Of a stretch of DNA of 64,000 bases, positions 20,293 to 29,302 are shown piece by piece. Below the pieces are notes generated by a model, which saw only the letters and a list, made by a program, of their open reading frames with translations, ran no database searches and was not told the DNA's origin. Source of the stretch: Lishizhenia tianjinensis. GTDB taxonomy: Bacteria; Bacteroidota; Bacteroidia; Flavobacteriales_D; Crocinitomicaceae. Each line of letters begins with the position of its first letter. Positions within the stretch are counted from its first letter, which is position 1. The stretch spans positions 21,848-85,847 of the forward strand of contig CALQIX020000014.1 in the NCBI GenBank assembly GCA_943330745.2, read 5' to 3'. The position numbers and the translations under genes are program-made.

Positions 20293-20733
20293 TTATTTAT
20301 TTATTATTATTTTTTCAATTCTCTTTTGGTGTCTACCACCTTCAAAATCTGTGTTTATAAATGTAGAAATAATTTCAATTGCTTTTTCAGTTGATATAAA
20401 TCTAGCCGGAATTGAGACAATGTTAGCGTTATTATGTTGACGAGAGAGTGCTGCAATTTCTGGCTCCCAACACAACGCACCCCGTATGCCTAAATGCTTA
20501 TTGACTGACATATTTATTCCGTTTCCACTGCCACAAATAACAATTCCTAAATCAGAAGATCCTGATTCAACTTCATTAGCAACTGCATGCCCATAATCCG
20601 GATAATCAACACTTTCCAAAGAAAAACACCCTTTATCAATAGGTGTAAAATTATTTTCTTTCAGCCAATTTATTATCAGTTCTTTTAATTCAAAACCAGC
20701 GTGGTCACTTCCGATCGGAATAGTAGTTTTCAT
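20293..20733 (-). CDS. rpiB: Ribose-5-phosphate isomerase B
   Basis: 146 residues, the usual RpiB/LacAB length. It contains the phosphate-binding start IGSDHAGFELK (from residue 6), DYPDYG and the catalytic-Cys block ICGSGNGINMS (Cys about 69). It interconverts ribulose-5-phosphate and ribose-5-phosphate in the pentose phosphate pathway, supplying ribose for nucleotide synthesis. It reads away from the AT-rich 597-bp gap and its promoter is in that gap. Confidence 0.95.
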   Translation of the reverse strand: MKTTIPIGSDHAGFELKELIINWLKENNFTPIDKGCFSLESVDYPDYGHAVANEVESGSSDLGIVICGSGNGINMSVNKHLGIRGALCWEPEIAALSRQHNNANIVSIPARFISTEKAIEIISTFINTDFEGGRHQKRIEKIIINK

Positions 20734-20747
20734 TTTTTTGTTTTTGA

Positions 20748-20755
20748 CAAAACTA
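20748..20755 (-). promoter_or_regulatory. -7 element (TAGTTTTG) for rpiB
   Basis: On the minus strand TAGTTTTG matches the Bacteroidota TAnnTTTG box and lies 14 bp upstream of the rpiB ATG. The -33 element was not confirmed. Confidence 0.5.
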
Positions 20756-21330
20756 AGTAGTTATTCATAATTAACGAAAGTTACTGACATTTTTATTTTA
20801 TCACTTAATTAAAAGCCTTATTGTTACTAGAAATTAAAATCACGTTATGAACGTCTATTTTAAATAAGTATTAATTCAATGTTAAAAACAACTCATAAAT
20901 AAACCTTGCTTTATTACAAAATCTGTATATACTCGAACAAATAGGAGATACACAAGAAAGTTAGCGGGTATTTTTAGGTTGTTTATCAGCATTCTATTCA
21001 CTATTTTCGTTATTAACAATTCATTTTATTATAAACAAACCTATTTGAAGTATAAAATTAACTTTTGAGTATTTATTTATTAATCAATTGATTAATAAAT
21101 AAATACTTGTTAATAAAGTTATCTTATTATGTAAAACTCATTTTAGAAAAAACACATAATTTAGTTTTACACATATTAACAGCCTTAATAATAGTAATAA
21201 AAAGAAATTTTTAAAATATTAAAATCAATTTATTACTATTAATTATTGTTTTAGATTTTTAAGAAAAAAAGGAACCTTAATTTTTTAGTAAAAGAGTAAC
21301 TTAGTACCTCGAAAACATCAATTTCTGATT
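20756..21330. other. AT-rich gene-free region, candidate replication origin
   Basis: No gene, tRNA or small ORF of note is seen in this stretch. It is very AT-rich and holds several symmetric elements: TTATTAACA at 21010-21018 and its inverse at 21108-21116, a 40-bp palindrome between them, a 9-bp inverted repeat (21130-21138/21163-21171) and a 13-bp inverted repeat (21189-21201/21229-21241). TTATTAACA differs by one base from the DnaA-box consensus TTATnCACA, as does TTATTCATA at 20761. Two parS sites lie 4-6 kb away beside mnmG, a gene often found near origins. This makes an oriC role plausible, but no dnaA is present and no exact DnaA box was found. It also carries the promoters of rpiB and the DUF4175 gene. 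Confidence 0.4.
21068..21107. repeat. 40-bp perfect palindrome
   Basis: Each 20-base half is the exact reverse complement of the other (left half AGTATTTATTTATTAATCAA, centre CAATTG). It has no loop, contains only A/T apart from six G/C bases, and has no T-run that would make it a terminator. It sits about 225 bp before the DUF4175 start and directly abuts an inverted DnaA-box-like TGTTAATAA. It could be a binding site for a dimeric protein or a cruciform-forming unwinding element. Confidence 0.85.
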
Positions 21331-24300
21331 ATGAACGCTTTTCAAATTTTACTTTCTCAAATTGATTCATTCATCCGGAAGTTCTACAAAAATCAAATTA
21401 TTAAAGGAATTCTTTTATTTCTTGCAATCTTTTTATTTTCTTTTTTAGTTACAGTTGTCGGAGAATATTTTGGACATTTCGGACCTCAAGTTCGTGCATT
21501 TTTCTTTTTTAGTTTTATCATAATAAATGGTCTAATATTACTAAATTATATTGTAATTCCGATATTGAAATTAATATCATTTGGAAAAAGAATTAATCGA
21601 TATCAAGCAGCAGAGATAATAGGGTCTTTTTTTCCTGAAGTTTCTGATAGATTAAAAAACACTTTGCAATTACAAGATTCGTTAGATTCTAATGAGGGAA
21701 ATATTGAATTACTTAGAGCAAGTGTAGCACAACGTGCTAATTCTTTGAATTTAGTTTCTTTTACACAAGCAGTTGATTTTAGGGAAAATAAAAAATATTT
21801 AAAATATGTTATTCCTGTATTTTTGCTATTCATAACTATTTATTTATTTGCCCCTTCATGGGTGTTGGTAGGATCTGAGAGAGTACTAAATTACACCTCT
21901 GAATATAAACCTCAAGCTCCTTTTTCTTTTCATTTACAATCTACAAACCTTCAAATTGAAGAAGGACAGGATTTTAAAGTAGTAATTCAGTTAAAAGGGT
22001 CTGAATTTCCAGATCAATTATACCTTATAAATGAAAGTGGAAAATTTTTAATGGAAAAAACAGCTAAAAATCAATTTATTGGTTGGATGCGTAAGGTTAA
22101 GAACAGTACTAATTTTTATATTCAGGGAAATGAATTTTCTAGTTCTAATTATACTTTAAAAGTAATTGGAAAAGCTGTAATAGGTAAAATGGAAGCGCAA
22201 TTAGTTTATCCAAAATACCTCGGTAAAACCAATGAGCGTATAAAGAACGCAGGTGATTTAATAGTTCCGGAAGGCACAACTATTGAATGGTTGATAGAAA
22301 CTAAAAACACGCAATACATTGATTTTATATTTAATGGCGTGCAAAAACGATTTTTGAGTCAACAAATAAAAATTCAGAAACCAATTAAAGATTCTTCGAA
22401 AGGAAAGATTCAATTTAAAAATGCAGTTACGAATAAAATTGATTCAACTAGTTTCATTGTTTCGGTAATTAAAGACGCTTTTCCATCAATTCAAGTAGAA
22501 GAATTTACGGATTCTATAAAAGAAGGTATTCGCTATTTTTCTGGACAGGTAGCTGATGATTATGGGTTGAATTCATTAAAATTTGTTTATACAGTTATTT
22601 CCGCCAATGGTAAAACAAAATCAAATACCTTACAAGTAAAGCAAACGATTGGAACACAGGCTAATTTTGAATTTGCAGTTGATTTTAGACGAGAGAGCGT
22701 TCAATTAAAAGATAGAATTGAATATTATTTTATTGTTGGTGATAACGACGGAGTCAATGGAAGTAAATTTACGAAATCTCAGACTTATACATATGAATTA
22801 CCCACATTAGAAGAGTTGAATGATATTAGAGAAGAAGATCAGGCTGAAATGCAAAAAAACATGTCTGATATAATTAAACAGACCCAAGATTTTCAAAATA
22901 AAGTAGAAAAATTGAAGAAAGAAATAATGAATTCTAAGTCAACTGATTGGGATAAACTTAATAAGGTTGAGGATTTGAAAAAGGAACAAGAACTGCTGCA
23001 AGAATCATTGGAACAATTGAAAGAAAAAATGGATCAAAGTATTGAAGAGAAAAATCAGTTGTCTGAAATGGATAAAGAACTTTTGGAGAAACAAGAAATG
23101 ATTGAGAAATTGCTTGAAGAAGTGATGGATGATGAGTTAAAAAAACTCTTAGATGATCTCATGAAAATGATGGAGAATAATAATAAGCAAGAACTTAAAA
23201 AAGAGATGGATAAAATTGATCAATCTGCGGAAGACATGAAAAAGCAATTGGATCGAAGTTTAGAAATGCTGAAAAAGCTACAGGTGAACGAAAAAATTGA
23301 CGACATAGAGAAAGAGTTAAAAGAATTAGCAAAAGAGCAGGAACAGCTTAAAAAAGATATTGAGGGGGATAAATTAACCAAAGAGGAAGAAATCAAGAGA
23401 CAAGAGGATCTAAATAAAAAATTTGACGAACTTAAGAAAGAGTTAGATGAATTGAAAAAACTCAATGAAAAATTAGAAAAACCTATGGAATTAGGGGATA
23501 CGGAGAAATCAGAGCAGAAGATATCGGACGATATGAAAGAATCTAAAGAGAGTTTAGATGATGGGAAAGAAAAAAAGGCGGGAGAAAAGCAAAAGTCTGC
23601 AGCAGATGAAATGAAACAACTTGCTGAACAATTAGATAAAAAACAACAGGATGCGAATAAGCAACAACAAGAAGAAGATATTGATTTGTTGCGAAATATT
23701 TTAGAGAGTTTAATTACCCTTAGTTTTAACCAAGAAGAAACAATGAATAAGTTTGCTAAAGTCAGCGATACTGACCCAGCATATAAAAAATATGGAAGGA
23801 AACAACGTTCTATTATTGATGATACAAAAATTATAAAAGATAGTTTATTGGCTTTAGCAAAACGACAACCGAAAATAGCAACATTTATTGATGCGGAATT
23901 GGCCGCAATTGATAAGAACCATGCATTAGCTGTTGATGATATTGATGAACATCGTAGAAGAGAATTAAATCAGCACCAACAATTAGTAATGACCTCTTAT
24001 AACAACCTGGCCTTATTACTGAATGAAAGTCTTCAGTCCATGCAAAAAGAAATGCAAAGCATGATGGATGGTTCAGGTCAATGCAATAATCCAGGTAAAA
24101 AAGGTAGGCCGAAATCAGGTCAAAATATGTCCTCACAAGACATGAAACAAATGTTAAAAAAGCAACTGGAACAGATGCAGAAAGGACAAAACGAGGGAGG
24201 ATCAAAACCAGGTGAGAAAGGAAAAGGTGGAACGGATGGAAAACAAGGTGAAGGTGAGTTAAATGGTTTAGGAAATAAAGAAATTTCAAAAATGGCTGCT

Positions 24301-24690
24301 GAACAAAATGCGATACGGCAGCGATTGGAACAATTGAAAAAACAAATGAATAAAGAAGGTAAGGGAGAAGGAAATCAACTGGATCCTTTAATTAAAGAGT
24401 TAGAGAAACAGGAGAAGGAATTAGTCAACAAACGATTTAGTTCGGATTTAATTAATAGGCAAAAACAAATATTAACACGCTTATTGGAAAGTGAAAAAGC
24501 GTTGATGGATAGAGGTTTTGAAGAAAAAAGAGAATCAAAAAGCGGAAAAGATGATTTTTCTGGTAACAAAATAAGATTTGATGAGTATAACAAGGAAAAA
24601 TTGAAACAAACAGAAATACTTCGCTCTGCGGATCCTTTATATAGAAAGTATTATAAAGACAAAGCAAATCAGTATTTCAATATAAAATAA
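21331..24690 (+). CDS. DUF4175-type membrane protein with very long charged coiled-coil
   Basis: 1119 residues. The N-terminus has two adjacent membrane segments (about 24-42 and 53-75) and a third near 153-172. Then comes a beta-rich region (about 190-490), and from about 500 to 840 an almost unbroken Lys/Glu/Gln/Asp coiled-coil. The C-terminal part is rich in Gln, Lys and Gly. Layout and neighbours match the Bacteroidota DUF4175 family (recalled). Function unknown; the anchor plus long rod suggests a structural or tethering role at the envelope (inference). The ATP-binding protein gene follows 13 bp later, so the two are probably co-transcribed with ybeY. Confidence 0.8.
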   Translation: MNAFQILLSQIDSFIRKFYKNQIIKGILLFLAIFLFSFLVTVVGEYFGHFGPQVRAFFFFSFIIINGLILLNYIVIPILKLISFGKRINRYQAAEIIGSFFPEVSDRLKNTLQLQDSLDSNEGNIELLRASVAQRANSLNLVSFTQAVDFRENKKYLKYVIPVFLLFITIYLFAPSWVLVGSERVLNYTSEYKPQAPFSFHLQSTNLQIEEGQDFKVVIQLKGSEFPDQLYLINESGKFLMEKTAKNQFIGWMRKVKNSTNFYIQGNEFSSSNYTLKVIGKAVIGKMEAQLVYPKYLGKTNERIKNAGDLIVPEGTTIEWLIETKNTQYIDFIFNGVQKRFLSQQIKIQKPIKDSSKGKIQFKNAVTNKIDSTSFIVSVIKDAFPSIQVEEFTDSIKEGIRYFSGQVADDYGLNSLKFVYTVISANGKTKSNTLQVKQTIGTQANFEFAVDFRRESVQLKDRIEYYFIVGDNDGVNGSKFTKSQTYTYELPTLEELNDIREEDQAEMQKNMSDIIKQTQDFQNKVEKLKKEIMNSKSTDWDKLNKVEDLKKEQELLQESLEQLKEKMDQSIEEKNQLSEMDKELLEKQEMIEKLLEEVMDDELKKLLDDLMKMMENNNKQELKKEMDKIDQSAEDMKKQLDRSLEMLKKLQVNEKIDDIEKELKELAKEQEQLKKDIEGDKLTKEEEIKRQEDLNKKFDELKKELDELKKLNEKLEKPMELGDTEKSEQKISDDMKESKESLDDGKEKKAGEKQKSAADEMKQLAEQLDKKQQDANKQQQEEDIDLLRNILESLITLSFNQEETMNKFAKVSDTDPAYKKYGRKQRSIIDDTKIIKDSLLALAKRQPKIATFIDAELAAIDKNHALAVDDIDEHRRRELNQHQQLVMTSYNNLALLLNESLQSMQKEMQSMMDGSGQCNNPGKKGRPKSGQNMSSQDMKQMLKKQLEQMQKGQNEGGSKPGEKGKGGTDGKQGEGELNGLGNKEISKMAAEQNAIRQRLEQLKKQMNKEGKGEGNQLDPLIKELEKQEKELVNKRFSSDLINRQKQILTRLLESEKALMDRGFEEKRESKSGKDDFSGNKIRFDEYNKEKLKQTEILRSADPLYRKYYKDKANQYFNIK

Positions 24691-24703
24691 TTTATTGTTA
24701 TAT

Positions 24704-25117
24704 ATGAAAGAAGGATATAAAATTATTGATTCCCTCCAAATACCCTCAGATTTTTCAGCCTTGGTAGATGTGGAAAATTTAGTAGATCGTGTTTGTGAAA
24801 ATCTGGGCGTACAAGAAGATGCTTATGGTAATGTTTTGATTGCCGTAACAGAAGCTGTGAATAACGCCATTCAGCACGGTAATGTCTTTAAAACAGAATT
24901 AACTGTCGATGTTTCTGTAGGAGATCAGCCTGAAGAATTTTGTTTTAATGTCAAAGATCATGGTAAAGGGTTTGACTTTTCTAACTTACCTGACCCAACC
25001 GCACCTGAAAATCTATTAAAAGAAAATGGTAGAGGTATTTTTCTAATGAAGAGTTTATCAGATGATGTTGAATTTGAGGAAGAGGGGTCCAGTGTAAGTT
25101 TATATTTTGTTAAATGA
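24704..25117 (+). CDS. Small HATPase protein, anti-sigma factor (RsbW/SpoIIAB) type
   Basis: About 137 residues, starting at the ATG at 24704; the TTG at 24695 is less likely. It is a stand-alone GHKL ATPase domain: N box EAVNNAIQHGN (near residue 48), G1 box DHGKGFD and G2 box GRGIFLM. Such proteins are anti-sigma serine kinases or related switches that bind sigma factors or phosphorylate STAS partners. No STAS protein, sigma factor or PP2C phosphatase is encoded nearby, so the partner is unknown. Its stop overlaps the ybeY ATG by 4 bp. Confidence 0.88.
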   Translation: MKEGYKIIDSLQIPSDFSALVDVENLVDRVCENLGVQEDAYGNVLIAVTEAVNNAIQHGNVFKTELTVDVSVGDQPEEFCFNVKDHGKGFDFSNLPDPTAPENLLKENGRGIFLMKSLSDDVEFEEEGSSVSLYFVK

Positions 25118-25518
25118 TTGAATTTGAATTAGTTAATATAGAAATTCCGGTGTTTGAGCCGGAATTTTTTATTATATCCCTAACGAAAGTTATTAAAGAT
25201 GAGGGTTTTGAGTTGGGTGATGTAACAGTTATTTTGGTTACTGATGGTTATTTATTAGAATTAAATCAAAAACACTTGGATCACGACTATTATACGGACA
25301 TTATTACATTTGATTATTGTAAGGAAAATGTTATTTCTGGGGATTTGTTTATTTCAGTAGATAGAGTGAGAGAGAATTCAGATACTTTTCAAACAGATTT
25401 TAAGGTTGAATTGAACCGAGTGATGATTCATGGTGTCCTACATTTATGCGGATATAAAGATAAAACAGATGAAGAAGAACGCTTTATGCGTTTGTTAGAA
25501 AACAAATATTTAAATTAA
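25114..25518 (+). CDS. ybeY: Endoribonuclease YbeY (16S rRNA 3' end maturation, ribosome quality control)
   Basis: 134 residues. The metal-site block is [17 protein letters not shown]: His106 and His110 of the usual H-x3-H-x5-H site are present, but the third ligand position reads KD or DK instead of DH. I believe related Bacteroidota have the same change, but could not check it. The rest, such as YTDIITFD and ISGDLFIS, fits YbeY well. Coupled by overlap to the HATPase gene; a parS site begins 2 bp after the stop codon, before mnmG. Confidence 0.92.
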   Translation: MIEFELVNIEIPVFEPEFFIISLTKVIKDEGFELGDVTVILVTDGYLLELNQKHLDHDYYTDIITFDYCKENVISGDLFISVDRVRENSDTFQTDFKVELNRVMIHGVLHLCGYKDKTDEEERFMRLLENKYLN

Positions 25519-25519
25519 T

Positions 25520-25535
25520 TGTTCCACGTGAAACA
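25520..25535. promoter_or_regulatory. parS chromosome partitioning site 1
   Basis: TGTTCCACGTGAAACA is a perfect 16-bp match to the parS consensus bound by ParB/Spo0J in Bacillus and most bacteria. It lies in the 23-bp gap between ybeY and mnmG and ends 6 bp before the mnmG ATG. parS sites cluster near the replication origin. The partner site is at 27405. Confidence 0.93.
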
Positions 25536-25541
25536 ACAAGT

Positions 25542-27404
25542 ATGTTAGACGTTTATGATGTTATTGTAGTTGGTGCTGGTCACGCTGGTTGTGAAGCGGC
25601 AAATGCTGCTGGAAAAATGGGTAGCAAGGTTTTGTTGGTCACAATGAATATGAATACCATTGCACAAATGAGCTGTAATCCTGCTATGGGTGGTGTAGCA
25701 AAAGGCCAAATTGTTCGTGAAATCGATGCGCTTGGTGGTGGCTCTGGTATTGTAAGTGATAAAAGTGCTATTCAGTTTAGAATGCTAAATCGATCCAAAG
25801 GTCCAGCTATGTGGTCGCCAAGAACACAAAACGATCGAATGAAGTTTGCAGAAGAATGGAGATTGTTGCTTGAACAAAATAAAAACGTTGATTTTTGGCA
25901 AGACACATGTAACGGAATAATAGTGGAAAATGATAGCATAAAGGGAATCAAAACAGCTTTGGGGATAAATATTTATGCAAAGGCTGTGGTTCTTACGAAT
26001 GGTACTTTTTTGAATGGTTTAATTCATTTAGGTGAAAAACAGTTTGGTGGAGGTAGGGTTGCAGAAAAAGCTTCAACAGGAATAACGGAAGATTTATTGA
26101 GTTATGGTTTTGTTGCTGGTAGAATGAAAACCGGCACCCCCCCTCGTGTAGATGGTCGTTCGTTGAATTATGATTTAATGGAAGAACAATTAGGTGATAT
26201 AAATCCGTCCAAGTTTAGTTTTTCAAATACAGCAGCACTCAAAAAGCAAAGAAGTTGTCATATAACTTATACTAGCCCTAATACGCATGAAATATTACGT
26301 ACGGGTTTTGATCGTTCACCTATGTTTAATGGGTCAATTCAAAGTATAGGCCCGCGTTATTGTCCAAGTATTGAAGATAAAATAAATAGATTTGCGGACC
26401 GGGATAGGCATCAGATATTTGTTGAGCCGGAAGGATGGGATACTGTTGAAATCTATGTGAATGGTTTTAGCACGTCTTTACCAGAAGAAGTACAGTTAAG
26501 CGCTATGAGAACTATTCCTGGTTTTGAAAAAGCTAAGATGTTCAGACCTGGCTATGCAATAGAATATGATTACTTCCCCCCTACTCAGTTGAAACACACT
26601 TTAGAAACTAAGCTAATTTCAAATCTTTATTTTGCTGGACAAATTAATGGAACAACTGGATACGAGGAAGCTGCTTGTCAAGGGTTAATTGCGGGGATTA
26701 ATGCAAACTTAAAAATAAGCGAATCACCTTCTTTTATTTTAAAGAGAAGCGAAGCATACATAGGAGTATTAATAGATGATTTAATTACAAAGGGGACAGA
26801 TGAACCATACCGAATGTTTACGAGCAGAGCGGAATATAGAATCTTGTTACGCCAAGACAATGCAGATGTACGTTTAACTGAGCTCGGTTTAGGATTAGGT
26901 TTGAATAGCTCGGTGGAACTTGATCGTGTTCAACAAAAAGTGAATGAGACGAGTTTATTGTTAAGTACACTTAGAAAGACCGGAATTTCGCCTAATGATA
27001 TAAATCCATTATTAACCAAAATGGATAGTGCACCTATAACCCAACAAGTGAAATTAGCTTCAATTCTAGCTCGTCCACATATTGTAATAGATGATATCAT
27101 TTCAGTTTCTCCAATATTAAAGGATTTGACAGATCATTGTTTAAATGAGAGTGTTGAACAAGCTGAGATTCAAATAAAATATACAGGATACATAGAGAGA
27201 GAGCAGGAACACGCACTCAAACTTGATCGATTGGAGTCTTTAGTAATTTCTGATTCAATTGACTACTCAAAAATTAAAAGTATTAGCATTGAGGCCAGAC
27301 AAAAATTGATTGCAATTATGCCTGCAACTATTGGTCAAGCGGCACGTATTTCGGGTGTTTCACCAAGCGACATTTCTGTTTTATTAATTCACTTGGGTCG
27401 TTAA
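25542..27404 (+). CDS. mnmG: tRNA uridine-5-carboxymethylaminomethyl modification enzyme MnmG (GidA)
   Basis: 620 residues, normal length. FAD-binding [11 protein letters not shown] (near 11), the CNPAMGG-x-AKG block, [18 protein letters not shown] and the late FAD motif [15 protein letters not shown] are all intact, and the C-terminal helical domain for MnmE/tRNA binding is complete. With MnmE it makes the cmnm5 modification at U34 of several tRNAs. Exact parS sites lie on both sides, one inside its leader. mnmG/gidA is a classic origin neighbour in many bacteria. Confidence 0.97.
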   Translation: MLDVYDVIVVGAGHAGCEAANAAGKMGSKVLLVTMNMNTIAQMSCNPAMGGVAKGQIVREIDALGGGSGIVSDKSAIQFRMLNRSKGPAMWSPRTQNDRMKFAEEWRLLLEQNKNVDFWQDTCNGIIVENDSIKGIKTALGINIYAKAVVLTNGTFLNGLIHLGEKQFGGGRVAEKASTGITEDLLSYGFVAGRMKTGTPPRVDGRSLNYDLMEEQLGDINPSKFSFSNTAALKKQRSCHITYTSPNTHEILRTGFDRSPMFNGSIQSIGPRYCPSIEDKINRFADRDRHQIFVEPEGWDTVEIYVNGFSTSLPEEVQLSAMRTIPGFEKAKMFRPGYAIEYDYFPPTQLKHTLETKLISNLYFAGQINGTTGYEEAACQGLIAGINANLKISESPSFILKRSEAYIGVLIDDLITKGTDEPYRMFTSRAEYRILLRQDNADVRLTELGLGLGLNSSVELDRVQQKVNETSLLLSTLRKTGISPNDINPLLTKMDSAPITQQVKLASILARPHIVIDDIISVSPILKDLTDHCLNESVEQAEIQIKYTGYIEREQEHALKLDRLESLVISDSIDYSKIKSISIEARQKLIAIMPATIGQAARISGVSPSDISVLLIHLGR

Positions 27405-27420
27405 TGTTCCACGTGAAACA
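27405..27420. promoter_or_regulatory. parS chromosome partitioning site 2
   Basis: An identical TGTTCCACGTGAAACA in the same orientation starts on the base right after the mnmG stop codon, 1885 bp from site 1. Two exact copies this close make chance very unlikely and mark the locus as a ParB loading zone. Confidence 0.93.
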
Positions 27421-27783
27421 AATCATACTTCTTTCGATAATTAAGTAATAAGTGTTTCGGCCCTCTCTGTCAACACTACTAGTATTGTTGTTTGTTCCGA
27501 ATTTTATATCGCTCGTAATCTTTAACGGCATGTATAGTTTCCTCAAAATTATTTATTTGGAAGATAAGAGAATTCTAAAAATACTGAACGAGAGAAAACA
27601 CTAATTTGTTTATCGCTAAAATTAGAAGGTTTTGTTCTTATAAATTCTAGGTTGTTTTATAAAGCTTTAAATCTATCAACCTGTTTTTGTTTGTTTTTTT
27701 CAATAGCAAATTTATGCTTTCTGTATTTTCTTTTTCACAAAAGAGAACGAATTAAAAAGAAAAAAGTATAGCTTAACTTAACT
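27421..27783. other. AT-rich intergenic stretch after mnmG, no gene seen
   Basis: The 363 bp between the second parS site and the stop of the hxpB-like gene have no ORF of gene length. An imperfect inverted repeat (CAACACTACTAGTATTGTTG) lies near 27470 and could be a weak terminator or hairpin. On the minus strand a 24-codon open stretch ending near 27479 (ends RYKIRNKQQY) and a 24-codon one ending near 27658 look mildly protein-like but are broken by stops. Confidence 0.5.
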
Positions 27784-28461
27784 CTATGAATGACTATTCT
27801 CATTTTTTAATGAAAACAATAAATCTTCCATTGTATTAAACTGAAAGTCTGCAAGAGCAAGTTTTGGATTTGGGTGATGTGATTTTTCAGGAATACAAAT
27901 TACAGTCATATTTGCCGCTTTACCAGCGATTACTCCGTTTAGTGAGTCTTCAATAACGAGACATGCAGATGGAATACTACCTATATTATGTGCTGCTGTC
28001 AAATATACAGCAGGGTGTGGTTTTCCATGAGTTTCGGTTTCTGCAGAAAAAACCCCATCGAATAATGATTTTATTTCGGTTTTCTGTAATACAGCCTCAA
28101 TCAGTACTCTTGGTGAGGAACTGGCTAATCCAATTTTTTTGCTTTCTTTTACAAAACGTAAAGTTTCTTCAACACCAGGTAACAATTTACCTTCTGCATT
28201 TATGAGATTAACCATTTGGTTAATTATTTGATTTTCAATTATATAAGCTGGTTTTTGCCAGTTTTCTTTTTCTTTCCAAAAAGTTATGACGTGGTCGATT
28301 CTCATACCAACGGTTAATTGAAAATCAGATTTTGATAGGTTGGAACCTAGTGAACTAAATACATCGTGCATTGCAATTTTCCATAATGGTTCTGAGTCAA
28401 CTAAAACACCATCCATATCGAAAAGTATCGTATCGTAAGTTAGTAGGTCAAGCTTATTCAT
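27784..28461 (-). CDS. HAD-family sugar-phosphate phosphatase (HxpB/beta-PGM-like)
   Basis: 225 residues. Motif I is FDMDGVLVDSEPLW (Asp nucleophile near 15), motif II is GLASSSPR (near 115), and the late acidic motif is VIEDSLNGVIAGKAA. The cap type and the line MRIDHVITFWKEK resemble hexitol phosphatase HxpB (YniC) as I recall it, which dephosphorylates 2-deoxyglucose-6-phosphate and sugar-alcohol phosphates. Substrate cannot be fixed from sequence alone. Its ATG overlaps the end of the upstream exported-protein gene by 8 bp. Confidence 0.85.
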   Translation of the reverse strand: MNKLDLLTYDTILFDMDGVLVDSEPLWKIAMHDVFSSLGSNLSKSDFQLTVGMRIDHVITFWKEKENWQKPAYIIENQIINQMVNLINAEGKLLPGVEETLRFVKESKKIGLASSSPRVLIEAVLQKTEIKSLFDGVFSAETETHGKPHPAVYLTAAHNIGSIPSACLVIEDSLNGVIAGKAANMTVICIPEKSHHPNPKLALADFQFNTMEDLLFSLKNENSHS

Positions 28462-29302
28462 TTTTATACCTTCTTAATCGTTGTTTTCCGAGTAACCAAT
28501 TTCTTTCATTTGCAATATAAATTGCACCGGTAGAAGTAACCGCAACGGACTCTCTTTGTTTGTACTTATTAAAACGCTTAGATTTTGTTTTTAAAAGCGT
28601 TTCACCGTGTTTAGAATAATAATTTAGCCTATTGTATGTCAAGCATAAAAATAACTCATTATAGCTTGTTGCGGCCGTGAATGAATCTTTTGTCCAGTTT
28701 TTTGTTCCAGGAATTAATTCACTCGTTTTTTTCCAATTGCCAAGGGATAAATTTTGAATATGGATAGCATAAACAAAACACTTGCCGTCAAATGGTATTG
28801 TTCTACACTTGGTAAAAATCCACAAACTATCGTTTTGATAAACAAGACTTTCAGCATCAAAATAGCGATTTTCTGGTAATGCTGGATATTCGGTCTGCTC
28901 TGGATATGTAAAAGGATAAATTTCTGCTGAAACGGAGTCTTTTGTTAATATCTCATTTATGGATAATTTTAAAACGCGAAGTTTCTTTCTCTTGTTTTCA
29001 TTATTACCGATATCGGCAATATATAGATTGCCTGAATTGTCTTTTGTTAAATCTTCCCAATCGGTGTTTTTCGCATTGTAAACGCGACATTCTTTTAAAA
29101 TTGTACCAAATAGATTCAATACATAAATTATAGGTTCGTTGCCTCCATCGTTGTGTGCTAAAAGTAAACTATCACCAATACATTCAAGACCTGAAATTTC
29201 TTGTAGTTTAGGGCTTAATCGAAAAGATTTCTTGTGTTGTGCTTGAGCGTTTTGATTAAGAACGAACATTAAAAGAAAACAGAGGACGAGTCTATTTTTC
29301 AT
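28454..29302 (-). CDS. Exported protein of unknown function, possibly beta-propeller
   Basis: 282 residues with a signal peptide (about 1-22, ending in QAQ). The mature part has repeated short beta blocks such as ISGLECIGDSLLLAHNDGG, DWEDLTKDNSGNLYIADIG and FDAESLVYQNDSLWIF, similar in style to SdiA-regulated or esterase-like phytase beta-propellers. I do not assign a function. The start overlaps the stop of the CNNM gene (ATGA) and the end overlaps the phosphatase gene, so the three are a coupled operon. Confidence 0.7.
   Translation of the reverse strand: MKNRLVLCFLLMFVLNQNAQAQHKKSFRLSPKLQEISGLECIGDSLLLAHNDGGNEPIIYVLNLFGTILKECRVYNAKNTDWEDLTKDNSGNLYIADIGNNENKRKKLRVLKLSINEILTKDSVSAEIYPFTYPEQTEYPALPENRYFDAESLVYQNDSLWIFTKCRTIPFDGKCFVYAIHIQNLSLGNWKKTSELIPGTKNWTKDSFTAATSYNELFLCLTYNRLNYYSKHGETLLKTKSKRFNKYKQRESVAVTSTGAIYIANERNWLLGKQRLRRYKNE

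Noticed and set aside
20709..20720. 12-bp palindrome TTCCGATCGGAA near the rpiB start
   Set aside because: It lies inside rpiB codons for the conserved IGSDHAG region, so protein coding explains it.
23220..23465. Long open frames opposite the DUF4175 coiled-coil
   Set aside because: They mirror Lys/Glu-rich codons (Ser/Phe/Leu-rich shadows), with no start context or protein signature.
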